A stretch of DNA of 64,000 nucleotides from Methanospirillum stamsii (GCF_003173335.1 NZ_QGMZ01000010.1:76974-140973), one strand, 5' to 3'. Counted from the stretch's first letter, positions 46,530 to 54,851 are shown. Numbers and translations are program-made. Notes: a model not told the origin generated them from the letters alone.

Positions 46530-46650
46530 ATGAAACCAGAACCCTTACCACCACCAGACGGGAAGGAACAGTCATATTCCTCTCATTGGGGCTGTAAATT
46601 CAACCCTGATCCGGTTTATAAGACTTTATCAGAGCATCCCGTTAATCACT
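46530..46650 (+). pseudogene. Fic/DOC protein N-terminal relic, copy 1
   Basis: The start MKPEPLPPP matches the second relic at 54018 and the Fic_N consensus PLPP. After about 10 codons the DNA still aligns with copy 2 (for example TTGGGGCTGTAAATTCAAC against TTGGTGCTGCAAATGCAGC), but the frame is lost. Only the N-terminal domain is recognisable and no Fic core motif (HPFxxGNGR) is present. The 106-codon frame that happens to run through here is therefore not a real protein. Confidence 0.6.
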
Positions 46651-46746
46651 CAGTAAGCTTTCATATCCTCCGGAAAGAAGGGACACAGGCAACCATGAGA
46701 GACCTGTTTCTCTTTGAAGTAGGGAAACCTACATACATCAATTATA

Positions 46747-47160
46747 TTATCCCATTACCCCCATTTTCCAAAAACACCATTTTTCCCGCCGGGTTAACCG
46801 GTCCTTCTGTTTCGGGCTATTCGGTGAATCCGGCTGGGTCATCTCAATAAACCCTCCCTCCATGGCAGGTTTAAGATAATGGCACATGAACGTCGGAGGT
46901 GATTCAGCCCGACTCCGGACATCATCTCTCTCACGCTCATTGCAGAATTTCCAAAGCAATGAATCGGTCTGGTTACTTGTTCGGTTACTTCTATCCGCTG
47001 GCTCTCTGCAAGATATTTAGTTATCCGAACCCGCACCCAGATCTCTGCGATATCCGGCTCAAATAGCCCGAGTTCTTCAGCCTCCCGGAGAATCCTCCAA
47101 AATACTGACACCCACTGCCCGATAGGCAGGTTCATATTCACAGAATTGAGAGAACAACAA
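46747..47160 (-). pseudogene. Relic of AlbA_2/HATPase_c_4 ATP-binding protein, copy 1 (frameshifted)
   Basis: Two frames together give RILREAEELGLFEPDIAEIWVRVRITKYLAE, VTEQVTRPIHC and then, in another frame, PPTFMCHYLKPAMEGGFIEMTQPDSPNSP. Both parts match the longer relic at 50210-50730. This is the C-terminal third of an AlbA_2-type regulator (the QWGSGFRRI and TEQVTEQV region). The frame breaks near 46895, and the N-terminal ATP-binding part is missing. Confidence 0.6.
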
Positions 47161-47185
47161 TCCTGGATCATCACCCTGGAAATAC

Positions 47186-48320
47186 TCACCCCTGTTCCCT
47201 CATCTGATTCGCAATAAACCGTTGCATCTCTTCTTTGTTCGGTAGTTCTAAAAGATATCGGGATACAAACAGATTATTATCCATCCCTGCCAGGGCATAC
47301 TCCACGAGAGCATGATCCTTATGGGTACAAAGAAGGATTCCAACCGGGGGATTATCCCCTTCTGTCATCATATTTGCCTGGTACCAGCTCACATACGTAT
47401 TGAGCTGCCCGATATTCTCATGAGAAAACTCCGCAAGTTTGAGTTCAACAAGCACATGACATTTCAAGATCCGGTGATAAAAAACGAGATCCACATAGTA
47501 CGAGGTATCCCCGATAAGTATCCGTTTCTGCCGCCCTTCAAAACAGAACCCATGACCCAGTTCAAGAAGGAATTCCTGTAATTTGTCCAGGAGTTGATCC
47601 TCGAGATGTGACTCACTCATCACTTCCCTGGGGGTAAGACCCAGAAACTCGAAGACATACGGATCCCTGATGATTCCCTCCGGGTTCGTAGTCTCACTCA
47701 AAGAATGGGTGAATTCAGATAACTTATCCTTGTTGGTGGAGAGTCCTGAGCGTTCATAATACAGACCATGGATCTGGCGTTTCAACTCACGGACCGACCA
47801 GTTCCCTCTGATGCATTCCACCTCATAAAAAGCCCTCTTTACGTCATCGTCAATCTCTATCAACTCAGAAAGATTCGTGAACGAGAGTCGGGTGATAAGA
47901 ACGGATCCGGCCGGATGCAATTGTGCAGTCACTGACTGCACAATCTGATCATCGTCCCGGGTGAGGTAATCAGGGGGAACATACTTTGTGAGATCTATGA
48001 GTCCTGAACATTGTGGAGTCAGTGACTGCACAATCCGGGGATACGTACGATAGAACTTTCGATACCGGTATAAATCTCTCCGTTCACACCGGGGAAGACC
48101 TGCCAGTGAGAGCGTTTCAGTAAGGCCGGTCCATCAACCGTTCACCGTATTCTGCACGGTCAGAACCAGACCGCTCATATTCCTCAATATAATATCCCAT
48201 CACCCAGTTCCGGAGCGTGAGACTGATATTGATTGCCCAGGTTGCCTGGTCGGTTAATTCCTCATGGATATGACGGATTGAACCGAGAAGGTCCGGGAGT
48301 GTTTGTGGATGTACGATCAT
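47186..48320 (-). pseudogene. YhcG/DUF1016 PD-(D/E)xK nuclease, frameshifted
   Basis: The N-terminal DUF1016 domain starts at ATG 48320 (LPDLLGSIRHIHEELTDQA, RAEYGERLMDR), then hits a stop at 48117. The continuation LTETLSLAGLPRCERRDLYRYRKFYRTYP lies in another frame and leads into the C-terminal nuclease domain (DTSYYVDLVFYHR, HVLVELKLAEFSHENIGQ) down to 47186. One extra C in GGCC at about 48124-48127 explains the break. YhcG-like proteins are proposed nucleases often found with restriction systems. The nuclease half alone (from GTG 48031) keeps its D...ExK residues and could still be made. Confidence 0.8.
47920..48034. repeat. Two 25-bp palindromes inside the yhcG coding region
   Basis: ATTGTGCAGTCA-C-TGACTGCACAAT (47920-47944) is a perfect 12-bp inverted repeat with one central base. 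A nearly identical copy with one arm mismatch lies at 48010-48034, exactly 90 bp away. They encode IVQSVTAQ and IVQSLTPQ, so internal protein repetition may be the cause, but the perfect symmetry goes beyond what the protein repeat requires. Confidence 0.7.
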
Positions 48321-48459
48321 ATCAGGAATACCTTTCCGTATGAAAACTCATGATTCGCCGTGAATTTATTCGCAGATTTTATACTCATCATTTTAGACCA
48401 GAACACCTATCAGTTTTTTTATTCATCGGCTGAAGGGTAATTTATTCAATCTATGGATT

Positions 48460-49752
48460 TTACTGTTTTCTGACATACATGGTCCGTGGACCTGAACCCT
48501 TTTTCTCGACAAGCCCAAGGTTCTCCAGGCGGTCAATTCTCCTGAGTATGGTATTTTTGGAAACATTCAGTCTTGCTGCAATATCTCCACTTTTCGTAGG
48601 TACCTGAACCAGTTTGAGGATCTGGCTATCCATATCATCAAGATTCGAGGGGATCTCTTTTCTGAATATCACCGTAAAAGAAGATGGAGAGACTTTAAAC
48701 TCAACCGAACACATCGGATGGCTGGCGACCTCCTCTTCAATCATCTTTATGCCAAACCCATATTGCTCGATGTACCCTGAATCAAACAACAAGTTTGATA
48801 ATGCAGGATTCCGGGGGATATGCTCTGGATCACTGATTTCTACACCGGGCATTAAGGAACCGGGATTCTTTATCTCAAACCGGTCAGGATACATAAGAAT
48901 CTTCACATCCGCACTGATGGTGTAGTTCCTGTGAGCAATTGCATTTATCAGAGCCTCACGAATTGCCCGGGGAGGATACTCCTCAATCTTCACTCTTCGT
49001 GTGCCTGATACGACATCGATCTTTTTTATATCCCGCATGAGACCGTTATATGCTTCCTCAATTACTTTCCATACCGGCCCTTCATATTCTTCACTCCATT
49101 GAGGACCTTCATCACTCATGCCCACTTTTCTTATCCTGGCTGAGGGAATATGTTCAGTGGCCTCTGTGAAAAAGAGTATTCCAGCATTTGTTAGTTTGAA
49201 ATCATTCTGTGCTCTGGCACTTCTCAGGTATCTGGCCCTGTTTGAAGCAGATATTGATTTACCTCTTGTCTCCTGAACTTTTTCAAAAAACCAGTTAATA
49301 TACTCGGGTTTTGCCTCTTTTTTAGAGAGCATGGGAATTTCATCCCAATGGATAGTTCCCATCTCTGAAGAGAGCATAATTATCTCCTGAAGAGAAAGGG
49401 GCCGGACTCCGGTACCCGCCCGGATATACACAATACCACCGATCGAGCAAAGGGTAGGACTTTTATCTACACTGATTACCAGGATATCCTTACCATCAAC
49501 TGATATCTTCAGTGTTTTTATCTTGGGTGGTGGAATAATGGATTGGATGGAACTGGTAACCTTTTCAATTGCTTCTTTTACATTCGTCCCGATGATCTTC
49601 CCGGAATCAGATACACCGACTAATATCTTTCCGCCATCTGAATTTGCAAAAGCGGCAATTTCATGGTGAATATTTTTGCTTTCCGATTCTTTAAACTCTA
49701 ATACTTCAGATTCTCCGGATTGTATCAGGTAAATGAGGTCTTCAATATCCAT
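48460..49752 (-). CDS. AlbA_2-domain ATP-binding transcriptional regulator (430 aa)
   Basis: The N-terminal AlbA_2 (divergent AAA_4) domain shows ESEVLEFKES, FANSDGGKILVGVSDSGKIIG and YIRAGTGVRPLS. A middle HATPase_c_4 region has EALINAIAHRNY, MYPDRFEIKNPGSLMPGV and RNPALSNLLFDSGYIEQYGFGIKMI. The last 60 residues form a winged helix (TKSGDIAARLNVSKNTILRRIDRLENLGLVEKKG). The family is widespread and usually described as putative regulators, frequently in defence or mobile regions. ATG 49752 is chosen; an in-frame TTG at 49779 is the alternative. The upstream region carries repeated operator-like elements, which suggests autoregulation. Confidence 0.85.
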   Translation of the reverse strand: MDIEDLIYLIQSGESEVLEFKESESKNIHHEIAAFANSDGGKILVGVSDSGKIIGTNVKEAIEKVTSSIQSIIPPPKIKTLKISVDGKDILVISVDKSPTLCSIGGIVYIRAGTGVRPLSLQEIIMLSSEMGTIHWDEIPMLSKKEAKPEYINWFFEKVQETRGKSISASNRARYLRSARAQNDFKLTNAGILFFTEATEHIPSARIRKVGMSDEGPQWSEEYEGPVWKVIEEAYNGLMRDIKKIDVVSGTRRVKIEEYPPRAIREALINAIAHRNYTISADVKILMYPDRFEIKNPGSLMPGVEISDPEHIPRNPALSNLLFDSGYIEQYGFGIKMIEEEVASHPMCSVEFKVSPSSFTVIFRKEIPSNLDDMDSQILKLVQVPTKSGDIAARLNVSKNTILRRIDRLENLGLVEKKGSGPRTMYVRKQ

Positions 49753-49783
49753 AGGTATCGTTGCAATCTCACCAGACAAAAAT

Positions 49784-50017
49784 GTAACGATAGAGAGGTT
49801 ACTGTTCCATTACTCAGTGAACAGTAGTGAACAGTAAACTACTGCATAAATGACAATTACACCAGGAAGAATTATCCACCCGAAAGAACGGATTCCCCTC
49901 CATTGCAGATTAATTTAACAACCGGATCATTCTATCGTTACATATTTACCGTAACATTATGGAACGATAGAGAAGTTACTGTTCCATTTCTCAGTGAACA
50001 GTGGTGAACAGTAGACG
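49784..50017. promoter_or_regulatory. Operator-like repeat array upstream of the AlbA_2 regulator
   Basis: Two imperfect copies of a block of about 57 bp start 177 bp apart (49784 and 49961). Each has AACGATAGAG, then TTACTGTTC and two GAACAGT half-sites. In copy 1 TTACTGTTC (49799-49807) pairs perfectly with GAACAGTAA (49829-49837). AACGATAG occurs again in inverted form as CTATCGTTA (49932-49940) and CTATCGTT (near 50110). This looks like a multi-site operator for the adjacent gene. Confidence 0.6.
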
Positions 50018-50209
50018 GTCGTTATGATGCCGATAAATAGAGGACATATGCACCCAAAAATCGGGATATAACCTCAATATTACCGAAAAATAGTACTGAG
50101 TGATATCTCTATCGTTGCACACTCACCAAAGCAGCATGGATGTAGAGTGAGAGTCACGGTTACATCGCATCCCGTTCGACAACCAAAAAAAATCCATTCA
50201 TCCCTGTTA

Positions 50210-50730
50210 TCACCGGTTTTGACCTTTTTCAGATAAGAACATCACCTGTCCTTTCCGGGAAAGCCGGTATTTCTGGGTCGGGCTTTTTGGTGAATCCGGT
50301 TGCGTCATCTCTACAAATCCTCCATCCATGGCCGGTTTCAGGTAATCATACATGAATGTCGGACGATGACTCATCCCTAAGCAGGAGATCATCTCTTTCA
50401 CACTGAGATCCTTATCTTTCAGACAGTGAATAAGCCGGATTACTTGTTCGGTTACTTGTTCGGTTACATGTATCTTCAGTTGTTCTGCCAGGAATATCGT
50501 CACCCTGACCCGCATACCAATCTCTTCAATAACCGGTTCAGAAAGTCCGAGTTCTTCAGCTTCCCGGAGAATCCTCCGAAACCCGGAACCCCACTGCTCA
50601 ATCAGGTCAAGTTCCCGGAACACCCGTGCTAATACCCGGTTTCGGATCTTTGAAACCCCCTGCTTCACATCCTCAATAGTCATTCCAGGGAGGAGGATGC
50701 CGGGAAGGTCGATATATGTTTTTAAATTGT
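50210..50730 (-). pseudogene. Relic of AlbA_2/HATPase_c_4 ATP-binding protein, copy 2 (N-terminus lost)
   Basis: The frame reads GILLPGMTIEDVKQGVSKIRNRVLARVFRELDLIEQWGSGFRRILREAEELGL, then VTEQVTEQVIRLIHC and a winged-helix-like end (PTFMYDYLKPAMDGGFVEMTQPDS). This is the C-terminal half of an AlbA_2-type regulator; the N-terminal AlbA_2 domain is absent. Homology stops at about 50730, where the oppositely oriented EVE gene begins. The relic at 46747-47160 is a more decayed relative. No start codon fits, although a C-terminal peptide could still be translated. Confidence 0.65.
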
Positions 50731-50750
50731 GGTGCGGTGAATCTGATACT

Positions 50751-51188
50751 ATGGCAATATGGATCGCCTCCGGTAACCGGGAGAACTGGGAGGTCGTGAA
50801 GAAACACAATATCTGGGGAGTTCCGAAACGGAGCAAAGGACTGCATTCCGGGGTGAAGGTGGGGGATACCATTCTCATCTATGCCCGGTCAGAAACACAT
50901 GCAAAAGAAGTATTCCCATCGGTCATCATGGGAGAATACAAAGTTACTGAACTCTATGAAGATACAATTCCGCTTTTCACCGCTCCGTCACAAATGGGGG
51001 AAGAGGTGTTTCCGTTCCGGTTCCGGTTAAAGCCGGTGAAAATATTCAAGGAGCCGGTTGAGATTAAACCGCTGATTCCGGAACTCGGGTTTGTGACAAA
51101 TAAGACGATGTGGTCCGGACATTTCAGGCAGGCAATGAGGGAGATTCCGGAAGGGGATTATCGAAAGATTTTGGAGAAAGGAAGATAA
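50751..51188 (+). CDS. EVE-domain protein (145 aa)
   Basis: The protein reads MAIWIASGNRENWEVVKKHNIWGVP, then VKVGDTILIYARS, VFPSVIMGEYKVTELYED and RFRLKPVKIF. This is a stand-alone EVE (PUA/ASCH-like) domain of usual size. EVE domains bind modified bases and are often encoded beside restriction enzymes that target modified DNA, which suits the GmrSD-like gene nearby (inference). The ATG at 50751 lies just past the end of the oppositely oriented relic. Confidence 0.85.
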   Translation: MAIWIASGNRENWEVVKKHNIWGVPKRSKGLHSGVKVGDTILIYARSETHAKEVFPSVIMGEYKVTELYEDTIPLFTAPSQMGEEVFPFRFRLKPVKIFKEPVEIKPLIPELGFVTNKTMWSGHFRQAMREIPEGDYRKILEKGR

Positions 51189-51214
51189 TTTTCCAGAGAT
51201 TCAATTACAGGACT

Positions 51215-51766
51215 TCATCTCAAATTCATATCTCTTTTAAAAGCATCATTAATACTGTCGATTAACTCATATTGATAATAATTATCGTGATATCGCCCCT
51301 CGATATCCTTTACTTTTTCTGAAATATCTTTCTTACCGACAATCTTCCCGTCTGATAATTCAAGATCCCAAACAATCCCGTATGCAGACGGTTTCTGAAA
51401 GCCCATGTGAATATACTTTTCAGAGTGGAAATCTGCTCCAATTCTCAATAAGCCTGAATACTGGATTGGAAGATTCAGATGAAGATATTCATACGCATCA
51501 TATCTCCCGGGTGATACATCAATTCCATTAATCGTGGGGTAGGTATCATGCCCATCATTTACACATAATATATCCAGATAGAGAACATTTCTCACAATTT
51601 TATAGGTACAGTAAAATCCTCTATAGCAAGCAGTATGCATAACTTGGGGAGATAATCCAAATATTTTCGGATCGAATAACTCCACATCATTTTCTTCTCC
51701 TTCATATCCCGGGAGATCATATTTTTTCTTCTTCCATATGACAGTATCAGGGATTTGTCCGGTCAT
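51215..51766 (-). CDS. Hypothetical protein (183 aa)
   Basis: Not recognised. It is rich in aromatic residues and beta-like (LPGYEGEENDVELFDPKIFGL, GRYDAYEYLHLNLPIQYSGLLRIGADF), with a helical end and no membrane segment or signal. The region YSGLLRIGADFHSEKYIHMGFQKP is the most structured part. It is convergent with the EVE gene, 26 bp apart. The location in a defence island and the single-domain size would suit an immunity-type or accessory protein, but there is no motif to support this. Confidence 0.6.
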   Translation of the reverse strand: MTGQIPDTVIWKKKKYDLPGYEGEENDVELFDPKIFGLSPQVMHTACYRGFYCTYKIVRNVLYLDILCVNDGHDTYPTINGIDVSPGRYDAYEYLHLNLPIQYSGLLRIGADFHSEKYIHMGFQKPSAYGIVWDLELSDGKIVGKKDISEKVKDIEGRYHDNYYQYELIDSINDAFKRDMNLR

Positions 51767-51944
51767 AATTTCTCAATGTGATGATATTGAGATTAACAAG
51801 TTAAGAGATTTTTGATTGCTCTTCGTCGTTTCAAGTGGGTGTTGAAGTATAAAGAAAAAAGGATGGAGGTCATCCATCTGAAGGTATTTCTCCAGGTACA
51901 GAAATGAGTATTTAGAAACAAACAGCAATTTAGCATGAAAGGAT

Positions 51945-52142
51945 ATGCAAAAATTTTTGATAGTTGTTGAAAAAGGTGGTGATAACTATTCTGCATATGT
52001 TCCGGACCTTCCCGGAGGTATTGCCACAGGGAAGACAAAAGAGGAGGTCGAAGAACATATGATAGAGGAAATGGAATTTCATATTCAGGGTCATTTACAA
52101 GATGAACCTTCACCATTAAAAACAGATTCTATTCCCCAATAA
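51945..52142 (+). pseudogene. hicB: HicB-like antitoxin, second copy, C-terminally truncated by frameshift (65 aa)
   Basis: It closely matches the copy at 39639 (KFLIVVEKGGDNYSAYVPDLPGGIATGKTKEEVEEHMIEEMEFHIQG). Aligning the DNA after codon 60 shows an extra C here (CCCC at 52134-52137), producing an early TAA; the bases beyond it still align with the 3' end and intergenic spacer of copy 1. The HicB core is intact and may still fold; only the tail is lost. Confidence 0.75.
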
Positions 52143-52187
52143 TACAATTTCTATATTCAAATAATCCAGAACGACAAGGTGAACATA

Positions 52188-52484
52188 ATGAGAGAACGTG
52201 ATGAGGTACTATCAATATTAAAACGTGAATCTCATGTTTTGAAAGACCAATTTGGTGTGATAAAGATTGGTCTCTTTGGTTCTGTAGTCCGGAATGAAGC
52301 CCTAGACTCAAGTGATATCGATCTTCTCATTGAACTTGATCCGGAATCGGTCACATACAAACAATACCTTGATCTTGAAGCGTATCTCCAGTCATTATTT
52401 CCAAGAAAAATTGAGATCGTCACTACTGATGGCGTATCTCCTTATATCCTCCCATATATATCCCGTGAGGTAATCTGGGTATAA
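52188..52484 (+). CDS. mntA: MntA-type nucleotidyltransferase, second copy (98 aa)
   Basis: It is nearly identical in sequence and length to the copy at 39895 (GLFGSVVRNEALDSSDIDLLIEL, KIEIVTTDGVSPYILPYISREV). Catalytic GSx10DxD residues are present. GGTGA precedes ATG 52188. Unlike copy 1 there is no hepT behind it; only the first few bases after the stop resemble the hepT start. It is therefore an antitoxin-type enzyme without its own toxin. Confidence 0.85.
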   Translation: MRERDEVLSILKRESHVLKDQFGVIKIGLFGSVVRNEALDSSDIDLLIELDPESVTYKQYLDLEAYLQSLFPRKIEIVTTDGVSPYILPYISREVIWV

Positions 52485-52737
52485 GATTCCATCCACTTAA
52501 GGTAGCATATTCAAACAAAACTAAGAAGTCATTTTTTTTTTGTTAGTGGTAAATTGGGTTTTAAAACCCGGCTATGTGATTCAAGTATTCTCGTTAGTAT
52601 GACTCATAACCATTACCCTGACCAACCGGATAGGATCCAGGCGAATTTCCTACTGAAAAGGGTGTGAATGCTTATGAAGGATGAATATAAGGTATTATCG
52701 GCAAAAACAGGTAATACTCATTACCTGGTGAACATAA
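52485..52737. other. Gene-free spacer after second mntA
   Basis: No gene, relic or strong repeat was seen. The right end supplies GGTGAACATAA, the ribosome-binding site for the GTG start of the next gene. Confidence 0.4.
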
Positions 52738-53892
52738 GTGACACTCACACTAACAATCAAGGACTTTGGACCCATTCACTCAGTTTCACTCTCACTCACA
52801 CCCCTGACAATCCTGACATGCGATGACGATACTGCCCTTTCACTGGTTACCCATCTCATCTATACCCTCTCTGCTGCCCACCGGGACAGTTGGTATATTG
52901 TACCTGATTGGGATATCCCAACAGAAAACAGAGATGATCCTCTCCCGGATCTCGCGAAACATATCGCACAATCCGGTATCAGGGATTACTACCATACTTA
53001 CCTGACCCCAGTTCTCCAACGATATCTTCCCGGATACCCTGACACAGAGAAAGAAGCCACCATCACTATCAGGAATGGTGAGAGTTTTGCAACCCTCCTT
53101 ATAGAAAAAAACAGTTCAATCACCGTTCCTGAATGTCATTATCCACTTCCACAAGATCTCTTTGAAAAAATTCCATCACACCCTCCAAAAACAGAAAAAG
53201 AAAACTATGTAGTAGAATCGTTCATCAAAAAGGCATCAGAATGTTGGTTGGATACAATCTTTCCACATTCCTGCCCGGACCCATATTTCATCCCAGCATC
53301 GCGATATGGAATCATGCAGTTATTACCCTGGCTCGATGATAAAGAAACACAATATCCCCCATTTCTTGAAGATTTTATCGCATGGTTAGAAAGCCTTGCA
53401 TATCATGAAACACCGAAAACAGGATGGTGGAAGGAGTATGAAGAAACACTCCTTGATGGAACAATCATCATAAAAGAGAACAAAGATACTTTCTATGATA
53501 TCAGGATAAAAAAAGGAAGACTATCACAGAACCTCTTAACCCGTCCGGGGTCAGTAATTGCTCTATCTCCGATTTTTTTGTACACAAAATATCTGTCGGA
53601 GGCCGACCAGATCATCATCATTGAAGAAATAGATGCACACCTGACAGAAAATCAGCAGACTCTAATCGGAGAATTCCTGATAGCCATGATTCAATACGGC
53701 ATACAAATCATAATCACAACAAAAAATGAATATTTCATAAAAAATCTCCGGGAAACTATTCAAAAACTCCCCCCGGAAATGTTTGATGCAGGATTAGTAT
53801 CGTATGACATGATCTCACTGTGCAAACTGAAGAGTTCATCAACAGGATGTATCGGCACCTCTCAACAATTGTATCCTACTAAAGATCGATAA
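52738..53892 (+). CDS. RecF/OLD-like ATPase relative lacking Walker A (384 aa)
   Basis: The N-terminus LTLTIKDFGPIHSVSLSLTPLTILTC and the C-terminal block QIIIIEEIDAHLTENQQTLIGEFLI with IIITTKNEYFIKNL follow the plan of small RecF/OLD-type ABC ATPases, including Walker B (IIIIEEID). The Walker A site, expected just after LTIL, reads TCDDDTALS instead of GxNGxGKS, and the signature region reads RPGSVIALSP. So ATP binding is likely lost or altered. The GTG start follows a clear GGTGA site. The gene is open for its whole length, so it is not obviously decaying; a regulatory or structural role is possible. Confidence 0.7.
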   Translation: MTLTLTIKDFGPIHSVSLSLTPLTILTCDDDTALSLVTHLIYTLSAAHRDSWYIVPDWDIPTENRDDPLPDLAKHIAQSGIRDYYHTYLTPVLQRYLPGYPDTEKEATITIRNGESFATLLIEKNSSITVPECHYPLPQDLFEKIPSHPPKTEKENYVVESFIKKASECWLDTIFPHSCPDPYFIPASRYGIMQLLPWLDDKETQYPPFLEDFIAWLESLAYHETPKTGWWKEYEETLLDGTIIIKENKDTFYDIRIKKGRLSQNLLTRPGSVIALSPIFLYTKYLSEADQIIIIEEIDAHLTENQQTLIGEFLIAMIQYGIQIIITTKNEYFIKNLRETIQKLPPEMFDAGLVSYDMISLCKLKSSSTGCIGTSQQLYPTKDR

Positions 53893-53983
53893 ATTTTTAC
53901 CGGGCTAACTTATTCATACTATAAAATACCCGGATAGGTTATAGGTACCAGATCCCTATCATGTGATCCACAAACAAGATTGC

Positions 53984-53999
53984 GGGTATCCGATAACCC
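53984..53999 (+). promoter_or_regulatory. Palindrome ahead of second Fic relic
   Basis: GGGTATCCGATAACCC is a near-perfect inverted repeat (one extra A in the right arm). It is followed by CACAAATA and CCATTC before the ATG at 54018, the same order as in front of the relic at 46530, although the palindrome sequence differs. It is a probable operator left from the ancestral Fic gene. Confidence 0.45.
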
Positions 54000-54017
54000 A
54001 CAAATACCACTCCATTC

Positions 54018-54210
54018 ATGAAACCAGAACCCTTGCCACCAACTGAAATTGACCGGATCAATCATATCTCTCTTATTGGTGCTGCAAATGCAGCCCTGGT
54101 CCGGTTTGATGGACTACTCCAGAGCACATAAAACCCGGATCTTCTCCTCACCCTGTATATCACTCAGGAAGCCGTCATATCTTCCCGGATAGATGAGAGA
54201 CCGGTTTTAC
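54018..54210 (+). pseudogene. Fic/DOC protein N-terminal relic, copy 2
   Basis: The frame from ATG 54018 reads MKPEPLPPTEIDRINHIS, GAANAALVRFDGLLQ, an in-frame TAA, then NPDLLLTLYITQEAVISSRID. This is the Fic_N domain, whose consensus ends EAxxSSxIEGT. The catalytic Fic core is absent: the sequence runs into the convergent nucleotidyltransferase gene at 54229. Fic proteins transfer AMP to targets and are often toxins. Both Fic copies in this window are therefore dead. Confidence 0.75.
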
Positions 54211-54228
54211 CAGGTTATTACCATTATT

Positions 54229-54561
54229 TTATACCAGGGCAGAAACAGGAATTCCCTGACGAATAAATGACATACGTAGAGACTTTTCATTTTCGTACTC
54301 TTCAGGAGTAAGAAGAATAAGATCAACAGGTACTTTATAGGTTTTAATTATTTGACGGAGAGAATTTTTAACTTCTTTTCTTCGCTCAAGTGAACTAAGA
54401 CCAATAAATGAGGGAGAAACAATTGCAAGATCAACGTCACTTTCATTGGTTGCTGTTCCATCAAATTGTGAGCCGAACAGGACAATCACGGCAATCTGTA
54501 TCCCCTGTTTCTTTATTTCTTCTGATAAATCAGAGATTAAAGATTCAACCCATGAATCCAT
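54229..54561 (-). CDS. MNT-domain nucleotidyltransferase (110 aa)
   Basis: IAVIVLFGSQFDGTATNESDVDLAIV holds the GSx10DxD catalytic motif, with the third Asp in VPVDLILLT. Size and composition fit the antitoxin-type nucleotidyltransferases that pair with HEPN toxins. No intact HEPN gene is adjacent on either side, so the partner appears lost. It is divergent from the MNT gene at 54852 and differs from both mntA copies, so it comes from a separate lineage. Confidence 0.82.
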   Translation of the reverse strand: MDSWVESLISDLSEEIKKQGIQIAVIVLFGSQFDGTATNESDVDLAIVSPSFIGLSSLERRKEVKNSLRQIIKTYKVPVDLILLTPEEYENEKSLRMSFIRQGIPVSALV

Positions 54562-54810
54562 GTAATAAAATCTCCAGTATCTTCAATAATCATCCGTGCA
54601 GTCTTTAGTAATATCATTGAGCAGGATGGCAATAAAGGGGTAATATTCGATCCAACATCCGGACTCAATGAGAAAAATATTACAACTCCTTCTTTTTGAA
54701 TATGAAATTTTGCTTGATTTTTAGTTAATTTGTGTAGGGTTTTTCAACCAGGAAAAAACCTATCATATTGATAATCTACAAAACCTATAGAATGATACAT
54801 ACTTAAGAAA

Positions 54811-54820
54811 AATTATATAC
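54811..54820 (+). promoter_or_regulatory. TATA-like box of the MNT-HEPN operon
   Basis: AATTATATAC lies about 32 bp before the ATG at 54852, the right distance for an archaeal TATA box with a very short leader. No good ribosome-binding site precedes the ATG, which agrees with near-leaderless initiation. Confidence 0.45.
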
Positions 54821-54851
54821 ACCATATCATTAATCAGAAGTTTTTACAAAA

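Noticed and set aside
46530-46850. 106-codon plus-strand frame
   Set aside because: Only the first codons match Fic_N; the remainder is out of frame with its homologous DNA, so it was treated as a relic rather than a gene.
50733-50878. Extension of the minus-strand AlbA_2 relic up to 50878
   Set aside because: This part is simply antisense to the EVE gene; homology to AlbA_2 proteins stops near 50730.
51793-52116. 107-codon minus-strand frame
   Set aside because: It is antisense to the hicB copy, which is supported by homology to the first copy.
54562-54700. HEPN remnant upstream of the MNT gene at 54229
   Set aside because: Short frames ending near the MNT start (such as ARMIIEDTGDFITW) are suggestive, but too short and ambiguous to call.
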